A stretch of DNA of 64,000 nt, taken from Sphaerolaimus hirsutus (lineage: Eukaryota > Nematoda > Chromadorea > Monhysterida > Sphaerolaimidae). The notes under the pieces were generated by a model that was not told the DNA's origin, searched no databases, and saw only the letters and a list, made by a program, of their open reading frames with translations. The stretch is taken from the NCBI GenBank assembly GCA_964036195.1, contig OZ038458.1:16629832-16693831 (forward strand). The letters run 5' to 3'. Position 1 is the stretch's first letter. Each line of letters opens with the position of its first letter. Of this stretch, positions 54,601 to 61,002 are shown in pieces. The position numbers and the translations under genes were made by a program.

Positions 54601-57600
54601 AGTTCAAGCGCTCTTTTATCTTCAATTAGTTCATCCCATTGTGTTGTTTTTGTTTCTTGTAGCAGCACCGACAATTGAGCCTTCAGGGTTAATGTCACTG
54701 GTGCTGTGAATCCAATTGGATCGTATGCTGATGCCAATAATTTATTCAGATTTCGTCTTGTGGGTATTGTGATGCTGTCGATTTGTAATTTTGGTGTCGA
54801 TATTGCCAGCATGTCTGTTTTGTGATTATATTTCATTCCCATGACTGCTACAATTTTATTCATTTTTGGGCTTCTGTCGTGTTCTGCTATTTCTTTCATG
54901 ACTGCTTTGGAATTCGACAGCCATTCTCTCATGTTCATTGAGCACTTGTTGAAGAGGGCTTTGACCTTGTAGTACAGCTCCAGCGCCTCGTTTTCATTGG
55001 TGACACTCATGATGAAGTTGTCGATGTAAATGTTGTTAATTATCATCGCAATTTGGTTTCGTTCAACTTCATTTTCTTCATATTCGTTCATGTTGTTTAT
55101 TGTCAAGTCTAGATGGTATTTTATAACTGCTCCCAAAATTGATGGGCTGCAGACTAGACCAAATAATACTCTTTTAAATCGCTCCTGCTAGCATGAAGCC
55201 AAGCGTGGAGCTTACCACCAGCAGTCCCGATGGTAATTGGAGTCCAGTTTGTTTTATGTCAAATTTCCAAAAATTATCTTGACCAATTACGACAGCTGGC
55301 TGTCGCAATTTGGTTCCCGTTAATTGTGTCGCCGTTTCAAATTTCTCGGCGAAAAGCTCATCGGCATTTATTCCCCAGGTGTTGTATATCATGTTTTTGT
55401 CGTTTATTGACAGCGGAGGAGGTTGGCAATAGGTTGCTAGTTCAGGGACTGCCCTGACTAGCATGCTCAAATCCTCATATCCTAGGTGTTGTTGTGGTAT
55501 TGTAATTTCTACCAGCTTTGCTTTCACTTTGAGTGGGTGGGGAGTTGCAAACACATTCATGCTTAGCATGAGATCCCCTTTGTTGTCTAGTTCAATTTCA
55601 TGTGCTAAATCTTGTTGTATGTATGAATATTCACACCCAGTGTCAAAGAAAATGTTCACGTGCTCTGACATGACTCCAGTTTCTTTATTTAGAATTGGTG
55701 ACTGGGCCATTTGCAACCTCACGACTTTAAAAGACAAAGACTCACTGTTGTCTTGGTGGGCTGACTTTGTAGTTGCGGCAGCTGTCTCCTGTCAGTGACG
55801 TGGTCTGCTCTCTGGTTCCGGTGTGAGCTCTTCATAATAATTTGTCGCTGCATTAGCTGTTGTTTTTTGTTCTTTTGTATTCGAGCTGCTACTGGATGTT
55901 GTTTTGTTGTTGGACCCTCTGTCAAACTGATCAGGACACAGGGTGCTGTGGTGTTTATCCTTCGCTCGGCAGTAATGACAGCTTAGGTCGGATTGGCAAT
56001 TAGCTTTGTTGTGTCCCAATTTTGTACACCTCGGGCATCTATCCGGCATTGCTTTCAGTGCCGCCTTTTGGTCCTCGATCGACGGGTACTGGTCGCAGTC
56101 GGATGTCCAGTGTTCATTTCCGGTACAAAATAAACACCTGTAGCTTGGGTGTGGTTTCGTTTGTTTCTGTTGTTGTCGTGTGTAGGTGCGCGGTGCCGGG
56201 CGTTGTGTTGTAGCTGCCGCGCACGTGGTGTTGTCCTCGTCTTCCTCCTCCACTCGTTTCTCGGAGCTGGAATAGGCGACGGTGCTATTATTATGAGCAT
56301 TTTTAGATTTTGTTTTGTTGTTATGTTGTTTTGAAGTGTCGTCATTTTCTTTTGTTGACTCTGTTGTTTGGCATTCGAGTCGGGCTTGAGCCACATTCCC
56401 CAAAGCTTTAACAAACGTTTTGATGGTCATTGCCGGTCCATCTTCGTCGTCGTCATCGTCATCGCGCGGGTTTTCCCTCCTGAAGTCTTCGGTCACCGCC
56501 AAGCGGATTGTTGGGCTGAGGTATTTCCTCAGTTCACGCAGCACTGCCCCGGACTCCGTGTTCTCTCCGCGCTCTGCGAGTTGACTCAGTGTTGTACCGA
56601 CATCCCGTTTAAATGCCATGAGGTTGTCGCCTCTCATTGTTGGGGGTTTTAAATTATATAATTTTTCCCATAACGTGTTGGTTACATATGTTGTGTTGCC
56701 AAAATTAGATTTCAGCAATTTTATTGCTGTCAAGTAATCCGCACCATCCATGTTTAATCCGCCAAGTAATTTTTTGGCTTCACCTTTGAGTGAATCATTT
56801 AAATAGGTGAATTTTAAGGTGGCATTCATTTTCTTTTGTTGATGGATTTGAGTTTTGAAGATATTCCACCAACGGGTCCATTCTAGTGGGTCGCCCGATA
56901 ATTTTGGCACGTTTATCTTTGGTAATCTCATTAGTTCTTCGTCATCACTAGAGCTATCTAAATGTTGTAATTTCTTTTCTAATCCACCCGTTATACCTTC
57001 TTTCAGGTCTTTTATTTGTCGTTCCGTGCTGCTTTTCAAGGCGTCCAGTGTGCTTTGTCGTTCTTGCATTTGTCCCAGTATCGCCATGATGCCATCATCG
57101 CGGTACAGTCTTTCATTTAATTTGTCGTTTTCCTTGTTAGCCGCGGTTATCATTTCCGGTGTGGCATTTGGTCCATTAGCCACTTTTAGGATTTCTGCCA
57201 CAGCTTCTTTGTATTTATCCAGAGCCGTTTGTAGCAGTATTGTTTTGTCCCGTATTTTTGTGAGTAGCATTTGTTGTTGTGTAGTGGCTGCTTCTGCAGT
57301 GTCCCTGTTGTGGTGGTAATCTTGATCTTTGTCCACTTTGAAATACGGTATTTCAGCCTGTAGGATCTTCAAGGCGTCCGTTCTGTAGGCATTAAGCCTC
57401 ATCCTGAGCGGTCCAGTGGGGGTGACCTCGCTCATGATGTTGTGCGTTTCGCTATGAATTTAATTTTAGATTCTGCGATATAAATTTTGATTAATTTATG
57501 TTGTTTTATACTTTTTGTGAAAAATTGGATGTTATTGGGGTTTCTGTTGTGCAGGTTCTATTTTGCAGGACTGAATTATGAATTCTATCCTATCCGCTGC

Positions 57601-59427
57601 GCCATGTAAAGTTTCACACTATTTGGGGTTACGTTTTCCTGCGTTGTTCAGTGCAGAAACTTTAGCTTTTATACAAAACTTTTATTCAAGTTCTTTTCGT
57701 TTTATATTTTATTTCTATCAAACAAAGTAATCATTAAATTCAGAAATCAGTAGTCGTAGACTGGGCCGTTCTTTCAGCAAGAACGGCCTTACATATGGGC
57801 GATTTAACCTTCAAAACGCGAGCAAATTGCTTATTATGTCTACTTTAAAGCAAATATCAGGTTTTGCACCTGTCGCATGTCGTTAGAAAACGGGTTGACA
57901 TAAAGAATTATAAAGATTAATAAAAACATGAAAACAAGATTAAATATTATGAATGTCGTTACTTTTATCACCCGTTGTTTACAGCCGGCAAAAAGGCAAA
58001 TATTTCTAAGTGAAATAGGAATTATTCAAGTGAAACAAAAATGCAGGTTACGGTAAATTTAGGCGGAACCGCACAGGTGTTGCCGCGATTTGTTTCCTAG
58101 TGAAATGATGTCACCGTTGCCTAGTGATTTTACCGCTGAAATTTCTTTGGTGGTCGAGACTGGTGGACCCATGAGAAGATTCAGAATGAGACAAATACTG
58201 AAAGGTTAAGACAAAATCGAGAACTATAGACATTCAAAAGTAAAATTTGAACACTTTCAATCCTGAAGCAATCCTCAACTAGAAGTGGTGGATGGATACT
58301 TGCGTAAATAACTACCATATATGACCCCTCTCGAAAAACTCCCCCTCTTGATTAACTCCCGCCTCTGGGTGAACAAGATGCTGCAAAATTCACAAAAATG
58401 ATCGATAAAGATGCAAAAGGATGTTAACGTATGGGCAGCGACAACAGATAAAATACATACCGTTTACGCAGTGTATTTATACACACCTCTTTGTTGTTGT
58501 TGAACTGTTAAATACCTGGATTACATGAGTTGACAGAATGCATTCATACAATGATTTAAGTCCACGTTTTTGGGGAAAATATAACTCCCCCTTGAATAAC
58601 TCCCCCTCAAAAACGCTGATGAAAAATAACTCCCCTGGGGCCTCATTAGAGGATATACGGTAGTGAAACCTATCAGCCAGCGACAGCAGCACACGCGGCG
58701 AGTGTGCGTGCTTTACTCACTCAGTACGACGAACCACGCGATGATCATCTGCGGCTACGGGCGCGACGCAAAGTCGGGCAAGGACTTTTGGCTGGTCAAA
58801 AACAGCTGGGGCACCTGGTGCCAGTCCCAGACCCTGCAAAAGACCCTGTAAAGTATAAAGAACCCTGTAAAGTGTCATGTGTATCTTAAACTTATTGTAC
58901 CGCATCCAAATCTTTTGTTTTTGTATCCAAATGTTATATCCAAACGTAAGATTTGGATACAAAAACATAAGATTTGGACAAAATACAATAAAATTTGGAA
59001 ACACATGACAGTTTACAGGGTATTTTACATTATATTTTATATTTTACAGGGGTTTTTTACATGACACCTGACATTTTACAGGGTCTTTTACACTTTACAG
59101 GCTCTTTTACACTTTACAGGGTCTTTTACAGGGTCTGGGACTGCCCCCTGGTTCGCCGAGAACGGCTACGTCAAGGTCGAGATGGGCAAGGACGTGTGCG
59201 GCATAGAACGCTATGCAATGTATCCCATGCTCGACGGCGGCAAGAGGACAGATACGACCGCCTGTCAGTTTGCTCTGTGGTTACCTATGTGGGATTCGGC
59301 CTGGCAAATTCTCGGTGCTTTGACGTTTTGGCATTTGATAGCCTGCCGAAAGAGATTTTGTGGCCGCGATGTTTTTATTACTCCCCAAGTCTCACTTCAT
59401 AGTGTTGCAGTTTGGTTTTGTGTGTAG
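39662..59427 (+). CDS. Gene E: papain-family (C1A) cysteine protease
   Basis: Clear exons: about 41045-41361, 41931-42010, 42309-42391, 42537-42677, 58725-58817, 59151-59427; phases close from 41361 on. Catalytic residues are all present: the oxyanion Gln and Cys in [11 protein letters not shown] (Phe replaces the usual Trp after Cys), His in [11 protein letters not shown], and Asn in [10 protein letters not shown]. Probable upstream exons 39662-39951 (hydrophobic [14 protein letters not shown] signal or anchor) and 40208-40606 (propeptide-like, helical and charged), but their splice phases to 41045 do not resolve. The C-terminus continues about 60 residues past the usual end (YAMYPM) with a Trp-rich hydrophobic tail. 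Introns 42392-42536 and 58818-59150 are introner elements with GT-TG edges. The 16 kb intron 42678-58724 holds the BEL/Pao element. Lysosomal or secreted proteolysis is inferred from family. Confidence 0.8.
40768..40951. mobile_element. TACTCGGCGGACA-family MITE, intact copy
   Basis: GTATACTCGGCGGACAGCAC and TGATGTCCGCCGAGTATAC are the termini; inner arms ACCTACCATAATTAAATGAA and TTCATTATTCAGATGGGTTA are inverted. In an intron of gene E. Confidence 0.75.
41402..41661. mobile_element. Short hAT-type element, no captured gene
   Basis: TAGGGTGTTGACAAAAAAT to AAATTTGACACCCTA with perfect 8-bp duplication GTCCCGGG (41394-41401, 41662-41669). The interior is CCGGAAAACGGAAA repeats only. In an intron of gene E. 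Confidence 0.85.
41668..41893 (+). mobile_element. Introner-family copy within intron of gene E
   Basis: GGGGCCAATCCTAGAGGCTG to CGGTCTGGGTCTGCCCCCGG, including four tandem copies of a CATGCAAAGTGACAAAGAT unit. Confidence 0.65.
42055..42272. repeat. Inverted-repeat element (GTTGACACA termini)
   Basis: CACACACTAATTGACACATA and TTGACACACATGTGTCAACT with inner AACTGGTCTGTGTCAACTC / GAGTTGACATAGACCAGTT arms. In the intron before exon 42309 of gene E. Confidence 0.7.
42392..42536 (+). mobile_element. Introner element forming an intron of the cysteine protease (GT-TG)
   Basis: GTGCCACTCCCAGACCCCA after exon CTG; ends CTCTGGGACTGCCCC-CTG before GCGAGCC. Excision gives [18 protein letters not shown], the expected cathepsin sequence. 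No AG acceptor in the right frame is close by. Confidence 0.78.
42738..43201 (-). repeat. BEL/Pao 3' LTR
   Basis: 464 bp. It differs from the two 5' LTR copies by roughly eight to nine substitutions and one 7-base gap (near 43065), indicating the insertion is not brand new. Confidence 0.88.
43202..43210 (-). other. Polypurine tract of the BEL/Pao element
   Basis: On the minus strand CTGGGGAG lies directly before the 3' LTR, the expected plus-strand primer position. Confidence 0.6.
43293..43960 (-). CDS. Arg/Ser-rich ORF overlapping the 3' end of env
   Basis: About 221 codons in a different frame from env, with a basic block rich in RSRSRR and RRRRDRR, then an acidic Ser/Asn tail. There is no ATG near its beginning (the first opens with GTG); it opens just after a splice-acceptor-like TTTTTATATTTGCAG on the minus strand. 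It could be a spliced accessory protein or a chance overlap. Function unknown. Confidence 0.4.
43553..45463 (-). CDS. BEL/Pao envelope-like glycoprotein, main part
   Basis: A Cys-rich ectodomain with several NxT/S sites and one strong membrane helix near the C-terminus ([19 protein letters not shown]), followed by a cytoplasmic tail. The open frame runs on to 45673, but the stretch from 45466 lies inside the Tc1-like insertion and is not env. The true N-terminus is in the ORF at 47274-48041. I cannot assign the viral glycoprotein class by eye. Confidence 0.65.
   Translation of the reverse strand, partial: YRCYEQQHAIITYMSLVGGKAMLPPKCLNNKVVTLSECMKAMETKRWKEQNLTQINKALWSTNNTLTIQYCYFCRNFTNEVTNFHIEIGTVASLDGKRIVSEIQDLSHCAPAAGYCFDSDNAVSVWDATKFEGQCAYENFGNFEAQISERHIVIQQLQAAFTITIQKERPENSECVPEHAKYTEQGSTFIEFAKSKEDSMTAQQINSVNLKYFRTEQRQYVIYKIASLEKQQFSMIWQQLCYLRQNQINIINQFITLNPTLGLRALLGRNNIYAEWHGDVLMFWECQTVTPEHIYFDHKINDTCYRFLPVRLPGHRHIMFVSPGGSDLITQSPEENCHYKDHKYYMLKNNKWANENGPTNLHVTKLPLELIWNGTWSPFHLNVTGMPSHTMTDVAFSITAARHQFNKLHNIEKKLDKTVQYFSTMSNDPKAIQAFVAGIGQGVGAYFEGVGKELGHIVSGTAEGSASALDILLTGPLQTTVNIVIIMFIIAVISYCLFLYLQWRAVTGRAVMPKLACSTTQLCARLNAWRSRQKTSGSAVAAPSEKRVNQFDEGRVHHPLQSPEPRQDNTGLGQGGPPPPDAEGTEGLQHHEAMTMTTPTTPTARLTTNSQRLADSTESMISLTILRPRLRQITSL
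45466..47273. mobile_element. TA-target (Tc1/mariner-like) element inserted in env
   Basis: Perfect inverted termini CACTACCGTGCAGAATAGTT...(29 bases each), flanked by TA (45464-45465, 47274-47275). No intact transposase ORF. It contains a nested element at 46504-47048 and a partial internal copy of its own terminus near 45677. Confidence 0.82.
46504..47048. mobile_element. CAGGGGTGGGCATCTTCAG element, copy 1
   Basis: Long inverted arms of about 170-185 bases (CAGGGGTGGGCATCTTCAG to CTGAAGATGCCCACCCCTG), TA on each side. Nested in the Tc1-like element. Copy 2 is at 61947-62505. Confidence 0.85.
47274..48041 (-). CDS. BEL/Pao integrase C-terminal domain joined to env N-terminus (fragment)
   Basis: The first part resembles the DUF5641 tail of BEL/Pao integrases ([34 protein letters not shown]). 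After a linker comes a hydrophobic signal-like stretch ([17 protein letters not shown]) that starts env. Env is then cut at 47274 by the Tc1-like element. Upstream the integrase is cut by the hAT element. Confidence 0.7.
48053..49481 (+). mobile_element. hAT-type element with captured BEL/Pao fragment, copy inside integrase
   Basis: TAGGGTGTCAAAAAAATG to AAATTTGACACCCTA with perfect 8-bp duplication GTCAGGGG (48045-48052, 49482-49489). Same captured pol segment as 13078-15028, but with an internal deletion joining about 48833 to downstream sequence. Confidence 0.87.
48388..49384 (+). pseudogene. Captured, internally deleted BEL/Pao pol fragment
   Basis: Three ORF pieces (48388-48834, 48806-49075, 49085-49384) match the 13324-14715 capture closely in the other orientation. 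The core of reverse transcriptase between ICDDKT and GERNQL is missing, and stops separate the pieces. Confidence 0.8.
49490..50516 (-). pseudogene. BEL/Pao integrase, duplication copy 1
   Basis: Zinc-binding H2C2-like region ([24 protein letters not shown]) and integrase core ([33 protein letters not shown]) with D-D-E type acidic residues. Truncated at 49490 by the hAT element; in frame with the upstream pol ORF but separated by a TGA. Confidence 0.78.
50526..51839 (-). pseudogene. BEL/Pao reverse transcriptase C-terminal half and Peptidase A17/RNase H, copy 1
   Basis: 437 codons starting at [10 protein letters not shown], including [10 protein letters not shown], a [10 protein letters not shown] motif typical of the A17 region, and RNase H-like [21 protein letters not shown] and NPADIASRG. 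The N-terminal half of the reverse transcriptase is missing: the protease domain is fused out of frame at about 51885. Confidence 0.78.
51890..52174 (-). pseudogene. Deleted protease/gag remnant and 5' leader, copy 1
   Basis: About 100 bases of the protease domain end, then GAC|CTCGCTCATG joins directly to the start of gag and the leader. A 2133-bp segment equivalent to 55294-57426 is absent, with GAC at both break points. Confidence 0.85.
52175..52645 (-). repeat. BEL/Pao 5' LTR, duplication copy 1
   Basis: 471 bp, essentially identical to 57605-58075, and followed by the same GGTGT target repeat and the same flank. Confidence 0.88.
53135..53813 (-). pseudogene. BEL/Pao integrase, duplication copy 2, truncated
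   Basis: Same as the start of the copy-1 integrase, ending in FADTVATN at the duplication junction; the last few codons of the frame are host flank. The catalytic core is largely lost. Confidence 0.8.
53823..55136 (-). pseudogene. BEL/Pao reverse transcriptase C-terminal half and Peptidase A17/RNase H, copy 2
   Basis: Identical in protein sequence to the copy at 50526-51839, with the same missing reverse-transcriptase N-terminus and the same terminal TGA. Both defects therefore predate the duplication. Confidence 0.78.
55174..55737 (-). CDS. BEL/Pao aspartic protease domain (DUF1758-like)
   Basis: 187 codons with [11 protein letters not shown], the DTG catalytic motif of retropepsin-like proteases, and the downstream VVIGQDNFW motif. 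It ends where the deletion of reverse transcriptase shifts the frame (GFMLAGAI then stop). It begins 54 bases after the gag stop codon. Confidence 0.75.
   Translation of the reverse strand: MSFKVVRLQMAQSPILNKETGVMSEHVNIFFDTGCEYSYIQQDLAHEIELDNKGDLMLSMNVFATPHPLKVKAKLVEITIPQQHLGYEDLSMLVRAVPELATYCQPPPLSINDKNMIYNTWGINADELFAEKFETATQLTGTKLRQPAVVIGQDNFWKFDIKQTGLQLPSGLLVVSSTLGFMLAGAI
55792..57435 (-). CDS. BEL/Pao gag
   Basis: 547 aa. A coiled-coil N-terminus; the DUF1759-like capsid region ([32 protein letters not shown]); an acidic DDDDDDED stretch; and zinc knuckles ([43 protein letters not shown]). The frame is open throughout; only this copy retains gag. Confidence 0.85.
   Translation of the reverse strand: MSEVTPTGPLRMRLNAYRTDALKILQAEIPYFKVDKDQDYHHNRDTAEAATTQQQMLLTKIRDKTILLQTALDKYKEAVAEILKVANGPNATPEMITAANKENDKLNERLYRDDGIMAILGQMQERQSTLDALKSSTERQIKDLKEGITGGLEKKLQHLDSSSDDEELMRLPKINVPKLSGDPLEWTRWWNIFKTQIHQQKKMNATLKFTYLNDSLKGEAKKLLGGLNMDGADYLTAIKLLKSNFGNTTYVTNTLWEKLYNLKPPTMRGDNLMAFKRDVGTTLSQLAERGENTESGAVLRELRKYLSPTIRLAVTEDFRRENPRDDDDDDEDGPAMTIKTFVKALGNVAQARLECQTTESTKENDDTSKQHNNKTKSKNAHNNSTVAYSSSEKRVEEEDEDNTTCAAATTQRPAPRTYTRQQQKQTKPHPSYRCLFCTGNEHWTSDCDQYPSIEDQKAALKAMPDRCPRCTKLGHNKANCQSDLSCHYCRAKDKHHSTLCPDQFDRGSNNKTTSSSSSNTKEQKTTANAATNYYEELTPEPESRPRH
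57587..57604 (-). other. Primer-binding site of the BEL/Pao element
   Basis: Directly inside the 5' LTR the minus strand reads TGGCGCAGCGGATAGGAT, beginning TGG as expected for pairing to a tRNA 3' CCA. The tRNA is not identified. Confidence 0.6.
57605..58075 (-). repeat. BEL/Pao 5' LTR, duplication copy 2
   Basis: 471 bp, TG...CA, followed by target duplication GGTGT. Confidence 0.9.
58313..58662. mobile_element. TACCGTA-family MITE next to the BEL insertion
   Basis: TACCATATATGACCCCTCTC to TTAGAGGATATACGGTA with CTTGAATAACTCCCCC repeats. The left duplication unit carries only its first 250 bases. Confidence 0.65.
58818..59150 (+). mobile_element. Introner element forming the last intron of the cysteine protease (GT-TG)
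   Basis: GTGCCAGTCCCAGACCCTG after exon CTG; ends GGTCTGGGACTGCCCC-CTG before GTTCGCC. Excision restores [17 protein letters not shown], the most conserved part of the C1A family. The centre holds a TGTATCCAAATCTTA-type hairpin. The upstream TTACAG acceptor would shift the frame by one. Confidence 0.85.
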
Positions 59428-59651
59428 TTGATTTACACGATATTTTTGATAAATTACGACAGTCGACAAGTGTTACGCTTCCCGCACCCATTTTCCCATT
59501 TTGTGCACTTCCCTGTGCCTGTGGCTATAAATATGTAGTAATTTTTACTTTGTATTCCGTAACACTGACTGAAAAAGAATCATTTAAATGATATTAAAAT
59601 GCTAACTGCAAATATTAAAAAGTTAGCCATGTTGTCTTCATCAGAGGGAAT

Positions 59652-60091
59652 TACCGTAAATGCTCCAATAAGGCGACCGTCGGTTTATTGTTTTCAGCAC
59701 ATTTTTGGGGGTCGCATTATTGGAGGGGTCGCCTTATCGGAGAGGGTCGCATTGTTTTTTTTCGACACCTCAACAATTCAACTGTTCATTTAACTCGTAT
59801 GAGCATGGCATCGTAAAACAATATCACCACAAAGCCACAAAATTTGCAAAATTTGCGGCAAAATTTGCCGAATTAGCAGCGTCCGAAGATTGCGACATCA
59901 TTTTCTTACGTCCGTTTTTTGTTTTTTTATTTTTCTTTGGGGGTCGCATTATTGGAGGGGGTCGCAGTATTGGAGGGGGTCGCAGTATTGGAGGGGGTCG
60001 CTTTATACTCAGACAACGTGCCAAAGGGGGTCGTACTATTGGAGAGGTCGCTTTATTGGAGGGGGGTCGTCCTAATAGAGCATTTACGGTA
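59652..60091. mobile_element. TACCGTA-family MITE (AATGCTCCAATAAGG subtype)
   Basis: TACCGTAAATGCTCCAATAA to AATAGAGCATTTACGGTA, with three GGAGGGGGTCGCAGTATT repeats. Between genes E and F. Confidence 0.78.
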
Positions 60092-60220
60092 GCGTTTCGC
60101 ATGTAATGTTCACATTTCATTATTATGACTGCTTTATAATCATGCGTAACTCGATGTGGCACATTTAGCTGTACCAACCATGCGATAACCTATTTCTTCT
60201 GTGCGGTAACTCAGAATCAT

Positions 60221-60910
60221 ACAAAAATAGCATGTGTATACTCGGCAGACATGATACTCTGCCCTCGCACCCATTTATGTCTCACGTTGGAAGCGTACCA
60301 ATGATGATAAAGCCAAAGTTACAGCATAACGATACAAAGAAGGTGAAGCGACAAATACATGTCGCCGCGAATTCGATTACTCATGAACGCTTGAGAGTAT
60401 CTATGCTTAAATTGACATGCTGAAAGCACTAATCGATATCTATGTCGTGTCGAAAAATTATCCAAAAAGCACCAGTGGTTCTTGAGATATCTATGAAACA
60501 CGAAAATTTCGCTATTTGTCGGCAGCATTTCTCGTTGAGATTGCCGACAAATAGCGAAATTGGTGCGCCATTGCTGTGGTGCGTAAGAACCACTGGCGCG
60601 TTTTGGGTAATTTTTGAAAGTAATGTAGATATCGGTTAGTGTTTTCAGCATGTCAATTTAAGGATGGATACCTTCAAGCGTTCTTGAGTAATCGAATTTG
60701 CGGCGACATGTATTTGTCGCTTCACCTTCTATTTAACGTTATGCTGTAACTCCGGGTTAAAGCATGCTATTTTTGTATAAAAGGTGAAAAAAATCATTGG
60801 TGTGAATAAGTTAAAAAGTTATAGCGTTATAACACAGATGACTTTTTACCACTTTTTATGAAAATCGCATGAGTAAAAAATCGTTGGCAGGCTTCCAGCG
60901 GGAACCACGC
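60221..60910. repeat. Large foldback element
   Basis: Arms of roughly 250 bases (for example AAGGTGAAGCGACAAATACA with TGTATTTGTCGCTTCACCTT, and TTTCGCTATTTGTCGGCA with TGCCGACAAATAGCGAAA) around 60530. Outer CACGTTGGAAGCGTACC / GGCAGGCTTCCAGCGGGAACC relate it to 7195-7390. Confidence 0.75.
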
Positions 60911-61002
60911 GTGCAGGGTATAAAGTAGGAGTATAAACTAGGACTGGAGTATAACCACTGTTCTACCGCACTCGCATCGGACCCAACAAAACGCACTCGC
61001 AG

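Larger units (their letters stand above)
42738..58075 (-). mobile_element. BEL/Pao LTR retroelement with env, internally duplicated, defective
   Basis: LTRs begin and end TG...CA and a 5-bp target duplication GGTGT flanks the whole (42733-42737, 58076-58080). Reading on the minus strand: LTR, TGG-starting primer site (57587-57604), gag, protease, partial reverse transcriptase, RNase H region, integrase, env, purine tract (43202-43210), LTR. Breaks: loss of the N-terminal half of reverse transcriptase, an in-frame stop at 50526-50528/53823-53825, a hAT element in integrase, a Tc1-like element in env, and a tandem duplication from within integrase through the 5' LTR and flank. It lies antisense in intron 42678-58724 of the protease gene. 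Confidence 0.9.
53135..58564. repeat. Tandem duplication, right unit (5430 bp)
   Basis: Coordinate shift to the left unit is exactly 3297 up to 55293. It contains the undeleted gag and protease plus the 5' LTR and about 490 bases of host flank. Confidence 0.9.
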
